From NCBI GenBank assembly GCA_964472195.1, contig CAYYJH010000001.1, positions 1 to 64,000 on the forward strand: a DNA stretch of 64,000 nt, given 5' to 3'. The translations under genes and the position numbers were made by a program. Below are positions 46,156 through 55,599 of this stretch, piece after piece. The stretch comes from BS750m-G4 sp964472195. Lineage in GTDB: Bacteria > Bacteroidota > Ignavibacteria > Tepidaquicellales > Tepidaquicellaceae. How positions within the stretch are numbered: position 1 is the stretch's first letter; each line of letters starts with the position of its first letter. The notes below the pieces were generated by a model, which was not told the origin of the DNA, did not search any database, and worked only from the letters and a program-made list of their open reading frames with translations.

Positions 46156-46736
46156 GTAGTAGAGATTACTTTGTTCATGAAAAAGCGCTCTGTGAAACTA
46201 ACTCAGTAGGTAAGGGAACAAGGATATGGGCTTTTTCACACGTTATGAAAAATGTTGTGATCGGAAAAGATTGCAATATAGGAGACCATGTTTTTGTTGA
46301 ATCCGGAGTTAAAATCGGTAACAGTGTAACGGTCAAGAACGGTATATCGATATGGGAGGGTGTTGAAATAGAAGATGATGTATTTTTAGGACCTAACTGT
46401 GTTCTGACTAATGATCTCCTCCCAAGGAGTAAACATTACCATTCAGAGAATGTGAAGACCTTTATTAAGAAAGGTTCGAGCATTGGTGCGAACGCAACTA
46501 TTTTATGCGGTATAATATTAAATGAATATTGTATGATAGGTGCAGGTGCTGTTGTTACAAAAAGTGTATCACCTTTTTCACTCGTTATGGGTAATCCAGC
46601 AAGGTTTAAATATTTTGTATCGATAAAAGGGGATAAGCTTGTGTTCAATAAAGAAAATATTGCTTTTGACCCAGATAGTAATAAGTATAAATTGGCAACG
46701 GATGGAACTGTTCGATTACTTTCTCAAATAACATAA
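46152..46736 (+). CDS. Hexapeptide-repeat sugar N-acetyltransferase (WbpD/WlbB-like)
   Basis: This left-handed beta-helix enzyme has 194 residues. Hexapeptide turns run through NVVIGKDCNIGDHVFVESG, IWEGVEIEDDVFLGPNC and GSSIGANATILCG, then GAGAVVTKSVSPFSLVMGNPAR as the usual closing loop. It probably acetylates the 3-amino group made by the WbpE-like aminotransferase. Translationally coupled to the dehydrogenase (4-base overlap). Confidence 0.87.
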   Translation: MSSRDYFVHEKALCETNSVGKGTRIWAFSHVMKNVVIGKDCNIGDHVFVESGVKIGNSVTVKNGISIWEGVEIEDDVFLGPNCVLTNDLLPRSKHYHSENVKTFIKKGSSIGANATILCGIILNEYCMIGAGAVVTKSVSPFSLVMGNPARFKYFVSIKGDKLVFNKENIAFDPDSNKYKLATDGTVRLLSQIT

Positions 46737-46761
46737 TTTCTAATATATCTATTAATAATAA

Positions 46762-47874
46762 ATGTCATTGGTATTAGTAACAGGTGGAGCCGGGTTTATC
46801 GGTTCTCATACTGTTGATAGATTAATTGATGAAGGTTTTGATGTGAGAATACTCGATAACCTGCAGAAGCCTGTACATTTAAAAGGTAAGCCTGATTATC
46901 TCAATCCTAAAGCGGAATTCATTGAAGGTGACGTTTGCGACAGGGAAACTCTCCAGAGTTCTCTTAAGGATGCTGAATATGTTTATCATTTCGCTGCATA
47001 CCAGGATTATTTAACAGACTTTTCAAACTTTTTTTATACAAATGCGGTAAGTACAGCTTTATTATTTGAAATTATTGTAGAGGACAAACTGCCTATTAAA
47101 AAGATTGTTGTTGCATCTTCCCAGTTTGTACAGGGAGAAGGATTATACAAAAGAAAAGATAACTCATTAGCGTCCCCTGATTTGAGATCTATATCTCAAT
47201 TAGAAAAAGGTGATTGGGAATGGAAGGATGAATACGGGGAAATAATGCAGTGGCAGTGGACTCCAGAATCTCATGCAAATCCTCCGAATGCTTATGCTAT
47301 GTCAAAATTCTCACAGGAGATGCAGGCTATTAAGTTCGGGAAACGATATGAAATTCCTAGTGTCGCCTTAAGATACTCAATTGTCCAGGGTTCAAGACAA
47401 TCATTTTATAATGCATACAGTGGAGCTTGCCGAATATTTTCCCTGAGTTATTTTTTTAATAAAGCTCCCGTTATTTACGAAGATGGAAATCAGTTAAGGG
47501 ATTTTGTAAATATTCATGATGTTGTCGATGCGAACATTTTGGTGCTTTCTGATAATAAAGCGAATTTTAATGTCTTCAATATAGGTGGAGGTAATACTTA
47601 CTCTATTAAAGAGTTCGATAGAATAGTTGCAAAAGTTTTTGACAAAGAACATCTAACACCCAACATCCCCGGGGAGTTTCGGTTTGGTGATACGAGGAAT
47701 GCCTGTTCTGACATTTCTAAAATAAAATCACTCGGATGGAGTCCGCATTACACAGTCGAAGATAGTGTAATTGAATACAGAGAGTATCTGGAGTCTCAAT
47801 CCAATGTTGATGACATTCTTGATTATGCAAAAAAAACAATGAAGGAAATGAATGTAGTTAAGAAAGTAAAATGA
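46762..47874 (+). CDS. NAD-dependent epimerase/dehydratase (SDR)
   Basis: This extended SDR has 370 residues. VTGGAGFIGSHTVDRL (6-21) is the cofactor loop; VVASSQFVQGEG takes the Ser position and PPNAYAMSKFSQE carries the YxxxK pair. An insert near 125-165 rich in Trp and acidic residues is typical of the dTDP-rhamnose 4-epimerase/UDP-hexose epimerase branch. Substrate is unknown. The HddA-like and GmhA-like genes follow. Confidence 0.78.
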   Translation: MSLVLVTGGAGFIGSHTVDRLIDEGFDVRILDNLQKPVHLKGKPDYLNPKAEFIEGDVCDRETLQSSLKDAEYVYHFAAYQDYLTDFSNFFYTNAVSTALLFEIIVEDKLPIKKIVVASSQFVQGEGLYKRKDNSLASPDLRSISQLEKGDWEWKDEYGEIMQWQWTPESHANPPNAYAMSKFSQEMQAIKFGKRYEIPSVALRYSIVQGSRQSFYNAYSGACRIFSLSYFFNKAPVIYEDGNQLRDFVNIHDVVDANILVLSDNKANFNVFNIGGGNTYSIKEFDRIVAKVFDKEHLTPNIPGEFRFGDTRNACSDISKIKSLGWSPHYTVEDSVIEYREYLESQSNVDDILDYAKKTMKEMNVVKKVK

Positions 47875-47926
47875 TTGTAATAATAATATTATGTATATTT
47901 ATTTTTTTATTTAAAACCATTCTATA

Positions 47927-48916
47927 ATGATAATATCACAAACTCCTTTACGGGTAAGTTTGTTAGGAGGTGGGACTGATTTAAAGGAATACTATAAAGA
48001 AAGAGATGGCTTTGTTGTTAGTACAGCTATTGACAAATATGTTTATATAATTGTTAAAGAGAGATTCGATGATATGATTTATGTTAATTATTCGAATAAG
48101 GAAAGAACAGATTCGCCTTTAAAAATTAAACATGATCTTGTTAAAGAAGCACTATTAAAAGCAGGAGTAGATAAAGGTATAGAGATAACCATGTTAGCTG
48201 ACATTCCATCGGAAGGATCAGGTCTGGGATCATCGAGTAGTTTGTTAGTAGGGTTATTAAATGTTTTATATATGTATCAAGGTATACAGGTAACAGCTGA
48301 GAGACTTGCAAAAGAAGCTTGCGATATAGAAATTAATAAATGCAAGAAACCTATCGGCAAACAAGATCAGTACATTGCAGCTTATGGGGGTCTCTGCTCT
48401 TTTAAATTTAAAAAGACCGGACAGGTTGAAACCAAAAAATTAAATCTACAGGAATCAGAAGGCAGGGTACTGGGTTCTAACATGCTGCTTTTTTATACCG
48501 GTATTACGAGGAAGTCATCAACGATATTAACTGAGCAGCGTGCTAAAATAAAAAATATGATTACGGAGTTAAATCTTATAAAATCATTAGCTGAGCAAGC
48601 TGCTGCTGCGATCAATTCCAAAAAGTATGATAAGATCGGTTCACTATTGAGAAAAAATTGGAAGTACAAAAAAAAGTTATCTAATAATATATCCAATACA
48701 TTTATCGATGAAATGTATTCAAAAGCTTTAAAAGCTGGTGCATTAGGAGGGAAAATATCTGGAGCAGGCGGAGGTGGATTTTTACTTTTGTATTGTAAAA
48801 GAGAAGATCAAAATAATATTAGAAAAGCCATGAAAGGTTATAGAGAAATGCCATTTTTATTAGAAAAGGATGGCTCAAAAATTATTTTTAACTATAGGAG
48901 GTACTCATGGAAGTAA
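47927..48916 (+). CDS. hddA: GHMP kinase, HddA-like (heptose-7-phosphate 1-kinase)
   Basis: This encodes 329 residues. TPLRVSLLGGGTDL (6-19), the ATP loop GSGLGSSSS (97-105), GKQDQYIAAYGG and GGKISGAGGGGFLL are as in HddA. Next to a GmhA-like isomerase that overlaps it by 10 bases, it probably phosphorylates D-glycero-D-manno-heptose 7-phosphate at O1. This context is stronger evidence for heptose than that of the paralogue at 13713. Confidence 0.85.
   Translation: MIISQTPLRVSLLGGGTDLKEYYKERDGFVVSTAIDKYVYIIVKERFDDMIYVNYSNKERTDSPLKIKHDLVKEALLKAGVDKGIEITMLADIPSEGSGLGSSSSLLVGLLNVLYMYQGIQVTAERLAKEACDIEINKCKKPIGKQDQYIAAYGGLCSFKFKKTGQVETKKLNLQESEGRVLGSNMLLFYTGITRKSSTILTEQRAKIKNMITELNLIKSLAEQAAAAINSKKYDKIGSLLRKNWKYKKKLSNNISNTFIDEMYSKALKAGALGGKISGAGGGGFLLLYCKREDQNNIRKAMKGYREMPFLLEKDGSKIIFNYRRYSWK
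48896..48901 (+). promoter_or_regulatory. Strong Shine-Dalgarno for the GmhA-like gene
   Basis: AGGAGG lies inside the end of the HddA-like gene, 5 bases before ATG 48907. It is the best ribosome binding site seen in the locus and fixes this start. Confidence 0.7.
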
Positions 48917-49497
48917 AAGAATACCTGGAAAATTTTAAAAAGGTTTTTGATAAAATTGATATGACTGAAATCGAAACAATGATACACCATTTATTAGAAG
49001 CTTACAACAACAGAAAAATGGTATTCGTGATAGGTAATGGTGGTTCTGCTGCTAATGCTTCTCATTTTGCCGAAGATCTTTCGAAAGGTGTTATTACTGA
49101 TCAGAATGTAGAAAAAAGAATACGAGCAATTAGTCTTGCTGATAACGTTCCATTTATTACGGCATCTGCAAATGACAGCGGGTATGAAAACATATTTGTT
49201 TCACAATTGATTACTTTTGCTAATCCAGATGATTATTTGATAGCGATCAGTGGTTCAGGTAACAGTAAAAATATTATAAAAGCTGTTGAATATTCCAAGA
49301 TAAGAAAAATTAATGTTATTGGTGTAACTGGATATGATGGGGGAAAACTTAAAGAATTATGTGATATATCAGTTCATGTTCCTTTGCATGAAATGTGTAC
49401 CGTAGAAAGTATCCATTCAATAATCTTTCATTATATTACAGGTCATCTTCGTGAAGTAATAACGGGTGAGAAATTCAATGCACCAAGTTTTTATTAA
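48907..49497 (+). CDS. gmhA: SIS-domain isomerase, GmhA-like (sedoheptulose-7-phosphate isomerase)
   Basis: This encodes 196 residues, the GmhA length. FVIGNGGSAANASHFAEDLSK (about 40-60) is the sugar-phosphate loop, SLADNVPFITASAND, LIAISGSGNSKNI and HEMCTVESIHSIIFH follow as in GmhA. It converts sedoheptulose 7-phosphate into D-glycero-D-manno-heptose 7-phosphate. It closes the plus-strand polysaccharide locus. No terminator is visible in the 18 bases before the convergent MetH-type gene. Confidence 0.85.
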   Translation: MEVKEYLENFKKVFDKIDMTEIETMIHHLLEAYNNRKMVFVIGNGGSAANASHFAEDLSKGVITDQNVEKRIRAISLADNVPFITASANDSGYENIFVSQLITFANPDDYLIAISGSGNSKNIIKAVEYSKIRKINVIGVTGYDGGKLKELCDISVHVPLHEMCTVESIHSIIFHYITGHLREVITGEKFNAPSFY

Positions 49498-49515
49498 TAT
49501 TTTTAGGAATAGAGT

Positions 49516-51318
49516 TTATCTGATAAAGAAATATCTTGCTTCAGGGTGATGTAAAATGATCGCATTTGTGGATTGCTCTGGAACCATTTGAAATTCTTCC
49601 GTTAATGTTATACCTATTCTTCCGGGTTTTAAAATTTCAAACAACTGTTTGTTGTCCTCGAGATTAGGACATGCGGGATAACCAAAGGAATACCTTGATC
49701 CTTGATAACCTTGCTGGAACAACTTTTTGATTATATCAGAATCTTTTAAATGAATGTTCAACTCTTTTCGAATTATTTTATGCCAGTACTCAGCGAGTGC
49801 TTCAGCTGTCTCTACTGAGAAACCATGAAAATAGAGATATTCCTGGTATTTATTTTCCTTAAAAAGTTCTTGAGAATATGTCGTTGCATCTTCTCCCACA
49901 GTTACTATCTGAAAAGCTACGATATCTGTTAAACCTGAACCTTTTGATTTAAAGAAGTCGCTAATACAAAGATGCTTTTCACTATCCTGTCTTGGAAATT
50001 TGAATCTGTGCCATTCTTCAAAAGCATCCGCTTTAATGCTTTTGTTTAATTCAGTTGGTTCAATATTTTCCCATATTGAATGTAAGTATTCATTGTTAAC
50101 ATTCTTCGGTTTTAATATCATCAAATCATCCCCTTCAGATTGACATGGGAAATATCCGTAAATTAATTTTGGTAAAAGTAATTTCTCGTTTTCTGCTTTA
50201 AGTTTTAATTCTTCGAATTTAGGATAAATTTCTTTTTGCAACAATTCTTTATAAGTATCATCTGATTTTGATTTATCTTTGAATACTTTCCAACCTCCTT
50301 TAAACAAAGCTGTTTCGTTTATATAAGTATATACATTTTCCAGGGGAACGTTATCAATTATTTTACTGCCAAAGAATGGGGGAGTAGGAATTGGAGCGTT
50401 TGTCGAAATTTTAGATTTAGTAATCGTTCCCCGAATATTAGCCACTTTTGATACAGTTTGTTTTGACTCTGTCTTCTTATCGACTGAATTATCTACTCCT
50501 GCTTCTTTTGTTTGATTTCTAGGATCAGAATAAATTTTTAAATTGGGTTTTTCACCTTTCTTCTTATAATTCAATATTTCTTCAATGTATTTGAGACCAT
50601 CAAATGCATCGTTAGCATAATATACATCACCTTTGAAAATATTTCTAAGGTCTCCCTCTACGTATCTTTTTGTCAAAGCTGCCCCGCCGAGAATAACGGG
50701 AATGTCATAACTTCTCTGGTTCATTAATTCGAGGTTATCCTTCATAATTGCTGTTGATTTAACGAGTAATCCGCTCATACCAATTACGTCTGCTTTATGT
50801 TCATCAAATGCTGATAGCATTGTTTCGATAGGACATTTGATGCCTAAATTTATTACTTTGTATCCGTTATTTGTTAGAATGATATCAACAAGGTTTTTAC
50901 CAATGTCATGAACATCTCCCTTAACAGTTGCCAGTACAAGAGTCCCCTTTGAGCTTTCTCCTTCCACTTTGTCTATAAATGGTTCAAGATGTCTTACAGC
51001 TACTTTCATGCATTCAGCAGATTGAAGAACAAAAGGGAGTTGCATTTGACCAGAGCCAAATAAATCTCCAACGACTTTCATACCCCCTAAGAGAATATCA
51101 TTTATTATCTTTAGAGCTTCATATTTTTTTAAAGCTTCGTCAAGATCTGTTTCGATACCAACTTTATCCCCATCTATGATTCTTAGCTTTAATTTATCTT
51201 CGATTGAGACGACTTTTTTTTCATTTTTTACTTCATCAGTATCAATCTTACCTTTATAATAGGACATTAACTCAATAAGTGGATCGTATGTACATTTACG
51301 CTTTTTTTCTTCGGGCAT
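49516..51318 (-). CDS. Truncated-type cobalamin-dependent methionine synthase (B12 and activation domains)
   Basis: This encodes 600 residues. It starts in the linker before the cap domain (DPLIELMSYY), then a cap helix bundle with LFGSGQMQLPFVLQSAE, the cobalamin domain with D135-V-H137-D-I-G140 (His137 binds cobalt), and from about 330 an AdoMet activation domain ending with RYSFGYPACPN and MVPEQSTNAI. The homocysteine- and folate-binding halves of MetH are absent and no ORF for them is next door, so they should be encoded elsewhere. It may also serve another B12 methyl transfer. A terminator precedes it. Confidence 0.85.
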   Translation of the reverse strand: MPEEKKRKCTYDPLIELMSYYKGKIDTDEVKNEKKVVSIEDKLKLRIIDGDKVGIETDLDEALKKYEALKIINDILLGGMKVVGDLFGSGQMQLPFVLQSAECMKVAVRHLEPFIDKVEGESSKGTLVLATVKGDVHDIGKNLVDIILTNNGYKVINLGIKCPIETMLSAFDEHKADVIGMSGLLVKSTAIMKDNLELMNQRSYDIPVILGGAALTKRYVEGDLRNIFKGDVYYANDAFDGLKYIEEILNYKKKGEKPNLKIYSDPRNQTKEAGVDNSVDKKTESKQTVSKVANIRGTITKSKISTNAPIPTPPFFGSKIIDNVPLENVYTYINETALFKGGWKVFKDKSKSDDTYKELLQKEIYPKFEELKLKAENEKLLLPKLIYGYFPCQSEGDDLMILKPKNVNNEYLHSIWENIEPTELNKSIKADAFEEWHRFKFPRQDSEKHLCISDFFKSKGSGLTDIVAFQIVTVGEDATTYSQELFKENKYQEYLYFHGFSVETAEALAEYWHKIIRKELNIHLKDSDIIKKLFQQGYQGSRYSFGYPACPNLEDNKQLFEILKPGRIGITLTEEFQMVPEQSTNAIILHHPEARYFFIR

Positions 51319-51333
51319 TAGTATTTTTAAATT

Positions 51334-51368
51334 AAAAAAAGCATAAACAAAATATTTAATCTATGCTT
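51334..51368 (-). terminator. Rho-independent terminator after the P-type ATPase gene
   Basis: Read on the minus strand, AAGCATA (51368-51362) pairs with TATGCTT (51345-51339) and a run of T follows, to 51334. The loop is long (16 bases). It lies between the ATPase stop and the MetH-type start. Confidence 0.6.
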
Positions 51369-51404
51369 CAAATAAAATGGAAAATATACAAAAAATCTAC
51401 AAAC

Positions 51405-53834
51405 TCAACTTCTCATGAAAATATTTTCTCTGAGTTTTTGTAAAAAGAAAAGACTTAATGAACCAACTATGCTGACTATAAAAATTATTAACCAGTATTC
51501 TGTAGAGACGTAATTAATTTCGTAAAATAGTTTTATTAATTTGAAAACAGAAAAGTCAATTTTTATAAAAGCAAAAAACATATATAAAGAAATCAACATG
51601 AGACCGTATATGAAATAGAATTTAGTTCTTTCAACAGCACTGATTGCCACTGTTATAAAATTTGCTATAGAGATAAAAATCATTATTGTAACCATAATCA
51701 TTTCTAGGTCAAGTCCAGTTGGGTGAAAAAGTTTTTGTGTAAGATAGTAACCCAAGTAACCACCCGATATGATTATGGCAGCGGAGATTGATATAAAAGA
51801 AAATATATCTTTTAGGAAATTCTTACATTTGCTAACATTCTGATTTTTTAAAGCGAGAACCAATGCTGGCAGTCCTATAGCAAATATGTTAAGTAATGCA
51901 ACTCTTCGTGGTGTAAGTGGAAAATCAAATAGAAATATTAGTGACACAAGACTCAGATATATAACCATAAAATTTTTGGTTAGAAAAAGTTTTGCAACTG
52001 AGTTTACTGTATTAACTATCTTATTGCCTTCGTTAAATATTTGAGGTAGAAGTGAAAATTTATTTTTTAGCAACACAATATCTGCAACTTCTTTTGTAAT
52101 TGCGCTTCCTTCTTCCATGGCAATGCCCATGTCAGATTCTTTTATTGCTGGCAGGTCGTTTACACCATCACCGATCATTGCCGTGTAAGTTTTTTGTTTA
52201 CGTAAAGATTTTATTATCCTTAGTTTATGCTCGGGTTTTAACCTGCCAAATATTGTTTTATTATTAATAGCAGATGCAAACTCAACATCGTTGAGTGAAT
52301 CTAATTCATTCCCTGATATAACTTCATCTTTTCTAATTTCCCAGCCAATCTCTTTAACTACTGCTAATATAGCTTCTGTAGAATCACCTGATAAAATTTT
52401 GAACTTAATCCCATTGTTTTTGAAGAGCTCGATTGCTTCGAAGACATCTCTTCTAACAGTATCAGAAATTGATACGATGCATATGGGTTCAATATTTATT
52501 GTTTTTGAATCTTTTCGAATGCTTTCAATTGAATCTATACTTCGAATTTTTCCAAAAAGAAGATTTCTGTATAAACTCAAATTACTTATTTCATAACTAT
52601 TAACTACATTTTCCGTTAAGTTATTTTTAACCTGTTCTAGTAGAATGTCATAACCTCCTAATACGAAATAATATTCTTTATTATCAATTCTCATTTTAAT
52701 AACACTCATCTTTGCAGCTGAATCAAATGGCATTTCATCAATATATTCTGCTGTTTCATAGTAATCAAAATTTTCTAATGCTCTTATAGTTGCATTTTTT
52801 TCAGTGGAGTGTTTGCAGTATGTTCCTAAAAGCTTTTCAATATTTGAATCTGATAAGTTATCTGAAAGATTTGTGACTTTGTGAACTTTTAATTTGTTTT
52901 CTGTTAATGTACCTGTTTTATCCATACAAACAATCTGGACATTTGAAAAGGATTCGATTGCATTTAAGCGTTGAATAATTGCTCCAATTTTACTAATTCT
53001 GTAAACTCCAAGAGCAAATGTTACTGAAGCAAATAATACGAGACCCTGAGGGACTAATGAGATTAAAATGGTTGCAATTTTTCTAATGAAATCTGCGTCA
53101 GTTAATCCTGTTACATTTGAATGGTTAAATAAAACTTCCAGCAATACGAGTATTAAAGCTACTCCGAACATTACTTTCAGAATTAAATTTATCTTCTTTT
53201 GTAAAGGAGTAAGAATAAATTTAAATTTTTTTGCAAGGTTTGTTACTGAATAGGCATAACTTTGTTCACCTATTTTTTCTGCTTTGAAGTAACCTCCTCC
53301 TGAAACACAGAAACTACCCGATAATATCTCATCACCTACCGTTTTGCTAACCGGAATTGATTCACCCGTTAGTAAGGATTCATCTATTTCGATATAATTA
53401 GTATGAATGACTTTACCGTCAACAACTGCCTGATCTCCTCGGTTCAATTTAATAATGTCGTCCAAGACAATTTCTGTTTGCTCAATGAGTTCTTCATTCC
53501 CTTGTCTAACGACACAAACCTGTCTTTTCAAGAGTAGGTTTACTTTGTCAAGAGCTCTTTTCGATTTTATCTCCTGGAATATAGCAATAAATGTATTCGT
53601 AACACCGATTGTAAATATACCGATTGAATCTAATAATAACCTTATATCATTATATTTTAAATAAAAGAAAAGAACGAATAAAATTATTCCGAATATTATG
53701 AAGTTGAAGAGAGAGAAAATGTTCTCTATAAATATTTCATTAAGAGTTTTTGTTTTAGCTCTGGAAGCTTTATTGCTTAAACCATTAGAGATTTTTTCAT
53801 CAACCTCTTTATTTGTTAGTCCATTTATTTCCAA
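51405..53834 (-). CDS. P-type cation ATPase, CtpE-like
   Basis: This inner-membrane pump has 809 residues. TGES (156-159) is the actuator loop, LVPQGLVLFASVTFALGV (261-278) the M4 ion-binding helix, D305 in MDKTGTLTEN the phosphorylated residue, and AMIGDGVNDLPAIKESD the hinge. The M4 sequence resembles CtpE-type calcium pumps more than the heavy-metal CPx pumps, and there is no N-terminal metal-binding domain. Ion is uncertain. It is followed by its own terminator and preceded by a palindrome. Confidence 0.85.
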   Translation of the reverse strand: MEINGLTNKEVDEKISNGLSNKASRAKTKTLNEIFIENIFSLFNFIIFGIILFVLFFYLKYNDIRLLLDSIGIFTIGVTNTFIAIFQEIKSKRALDKVNLLLKRQVCVVRQGNEELIEQTEIVLDDIIKLNRGDQAVVDGKVIHTNYIEIDESLLTGESIPVSKTVGDEILSGSFCVSGGGYFKAEKIGEQSYAYSVTNLAKKFKFILTPLQKKINLILKVMFGVALILVLLEVLFNHSNVTGLTDADFIRKIATILISLVPQGLVLFASVTFALGVYRISKIGAIIQRLNAIESFSNVQIVCMDKTGTLTENKLKVHKVTNLSDNLSDSNIEKLLGTYCKHSTEKNATIRALENFDYYETAEYIDEMPFDSAAKMSVIKMRIDNKEYYFVLGGYDILLEQVKNNLTENVVNSYEISNLSLYRNLLFGKIRSIDSIESIRKDSKTINIEPICIVSISDTVRRDVFEAIELFKNNGIKFKILSGDSTEAILAVVKEIGWEIRKDEVISGNELDSLNDVEFASAINNKTIFGRLKPEHKLRIIKSLRKQKTYTAMIGDGVNDLPAIKESDMGIAMEEGSAITKEVADIVLLKNKFSLLPQIFNEGNKIVNTVNSVAKLFLTKNFMVIYLSLVSLIFLFDFPLTPRRVALLNIFAIGLPALVLALKNQNVSKCKNFLKDIFSFISISAAIIISGGYLGYYLTQKLFHPTGLDLEMIMVTIMIFISIANFITVAISAVERTKFYFIYGLMLISLYMFFAFIKIDFSVFKLIKLFYEINYVSTEYWLIIFIVSIVGSLSLFFLQKLRENIFMRS

Positions 53835-53867
53835 ATTTATTTTGGAGTTTTAAGTTATGATAAAATG

Positions 53868-53880
53868 TAACCTAAGGTTA
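53868..53880. promoter_or_regulatory. Palindrome upstream of the P-type ATPase
   Basis: TAACCTAAGGTTA has perfect 6-base arms around a central A, 34 bases upstream of the ATPase start. The half-site TTAGGTTA is the one seen in DtxR/IdeR boxes, and a DtxR regulator is encoded at 61493-62146, but the arrangement here is shorter than the known box. The same AACCTAAGGTTA occurs inside the plsC gene, which weakens the case. Confidence 0.3.
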
Positions 53881-53942
53881 TGGTATATAAATAATGACTT
53901 TGAGAAATGAAATAAAGAATATAATCAGTTCATGATCGAAAA

Positions 53943-55556
53943 TTATTTTTTTATCTTGCAAGCTTTTACGAATTCTCTGAATAAAGGTTGAGGAGCTACA
54001 ACTCTTGATTTGAATTCAGGATGAAATTGGCTTGCAATAAAAAACGGATGCATTTTTTCGGGAAGCTCGATCATTTCTACCAAAGAACCATCCGGTGATA
54101 ATCCGGAAATCCTCATCCCGTGTTCAGATAAAATTTGTCTGAAATCATTATTTACTTCATATCTGTGTCTGTGACGTTCATTAACGAATTCTTTTTTATA
54201 ACATTGATAAGCTAACGTTTTCTTTTTAATTATACACGGATAGGTACCTAATCGCATCGAACCACCTTTTACTTTTATGGATTTTTGATATTCCATTAAA
54301 TCAATTATATTATAACGTGAACGTTTGAACTCAGTTGAATTTGCATTCTTCAATCCGCAAACATTTCTTGCAAATTCAATTACTGCGCATTGCAAACCCA
54401 GACAAATCCCCAGGAAAGGAATTTTATTTTCCCTGATATACTGTACCGTTAATATTTTTCCTTCGATACCCCTTTCACCGAATCCCGGACAAACAAGAAG
54501 TCCTTTAATATCTTTTAATATTTCTTTGGTTCGTCTTCTATTCTTTTCAATTTCTTCTGCGTCGATCCATTTGAGATTTACTTTTACCTCATTGTATGCA
54601 CCGGCATGTATAAATGATTCCAGTATACTTTTGTATGCATCCGGAACAAGATTATACTTCCCGCAAATCCCAATGGTAATTTCATCTTTTGTAGCAACGA
54701 TTTTTTTTACAGCTTTTTTCCATTTTGTAAGTTTTGGTTGCGTTATTTTCAGGTTCAATTTTTTTAAAACAATCTCATCAAATTTTTCTTTGTTGAGATT
54801 TGCCGGTACTTCATATATAGACCTGGCATCAATAGCAAGCATTACAGATTCCGGTCTAACGTTACAAAACAAAGCTATTTTTTCTTTTAACTCTTTTGAA
54901 ATAACACTTTCACTGCGGCATAAAAGTATATCAGGTTGTATACCAATTTCGAGCAGTGTCTTTACAGAATGCTGAGTTGGTTTCGTTTTTAACTCCCGTG
55001 CAGATTTTATGTAAGGAATTAATGTAAGGTGAACACTTAGTGAATTAGATTTTCCAACATCCAGCATAAACTGCCTCATTGCTTCAAGAAAAGGAAGAGA
55101 TTCAATATCACCTACCGTTCCCCCAATCTCTGTAATAATTACATCGTAATTATTCTTTTTAGCAAGAAGGCGTATTCTTTTTTTAATCTCATCGGTTATG
55201 TGCGGTATTACTTGAACCGTAGCACCAAGATAATCGCCTCTCCTTTCTTTTGTAATGACCTCGTTGTAAACCTGACCGGTTGTCAAATTATTTGCTTTCG
55301 ACATATTTTCATCCAGAAATCTTTCATAATGTCCAAGGTCAAGATCTGCCTCTGCTCCATCATCAGTCACGAATACTTCGCCATGCTGAATCGGTGACAT
55401 TGTACCCGGATCTACATTTATGTATGGATCAAATTTTTGAATTGTTACTTTTAAACCTCTTGATTTTAAAAGTAAACCCAGGGATGCAGAAGCAATGCCC
55501 TTACCCAATGATGATACGACGCCGCCTGTAAGAAAGATGTATTTTACTTGTTTCAA
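53943..55556 (-). CDS. pyrG: CTP synthase
   Basis: This encodes 537 residues. The amidoligase domain begins FLTGGVVSSLGKGIASASLG with the ATP loop, followed by DPYINVDPGTMSPIQHGEV; the glutaminase domain has Cys385 in LGICLGLQCA and HPEFKSR near the end. It makes CTP from UTP with glutamine. It stands 43 bases after a GNAT gene that is coupled to kdsB, an enzyme that uses CTP to activate KDO. Full length and intact. Confidence 0.95.
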   Translation of the reverse strand: MKQVKYIFLTGGVVSSLGKGIASASLGLLLKSRGLKVTIQKFDPYINVDPGTMSPIQHGEVFVTDDGAEADLDLGHYERFLDENMSKANNLTTGQVYNEVITKERRGDYLGATVQVIPHITDEIKKRIRLLAKKNNYDVIITEIGGTVGDIESLPFLEAMRQFMLDVGKSNSLSVHLTLIPYIKSARELKTKPTQHSVKTLLEIGIQPDILLCRSESVISKELKEKIALFCNVRPESVMLAIDARSIYEVPANLNKEKFDEIVLKKLNLKITQPKLTKWKKAVKKIVATKDEITIGICGKYNLVPDAYKSILESFIHAGAYNEVKVNLKWIDAEEIEKNRRRTKEILKDIKGLLVCPGFGERGIEGKILTVQYIRENKIPFLGICLGLQCAVIEFARNVCGLKNANSTEFKRSRYNIIDLMEYQKSIKVKGGSMRLGTYPCIIKKKTLAYQCYKKEFVNERHRHRYEVNNDFRQILSEHGMRISGLSPDGSLVEMIELPEKMHPFFIASQFHPEFKSRVVAPQPLFREFVKACKIKK

Positions 55557-55599
55557 TTTTTATATTTGTTTTTCTTTCTAAAAAAGTTCGTTGTTAATT

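Noticed and set aside
54325..54975. A 216-codon open frame on the plus strand inside pyrG
   Set aside because: It is antisense to a fully conserved CTP synthase, has low-complexity Ser/Phe/Ile composition and no domain; a shadow of the real gene.
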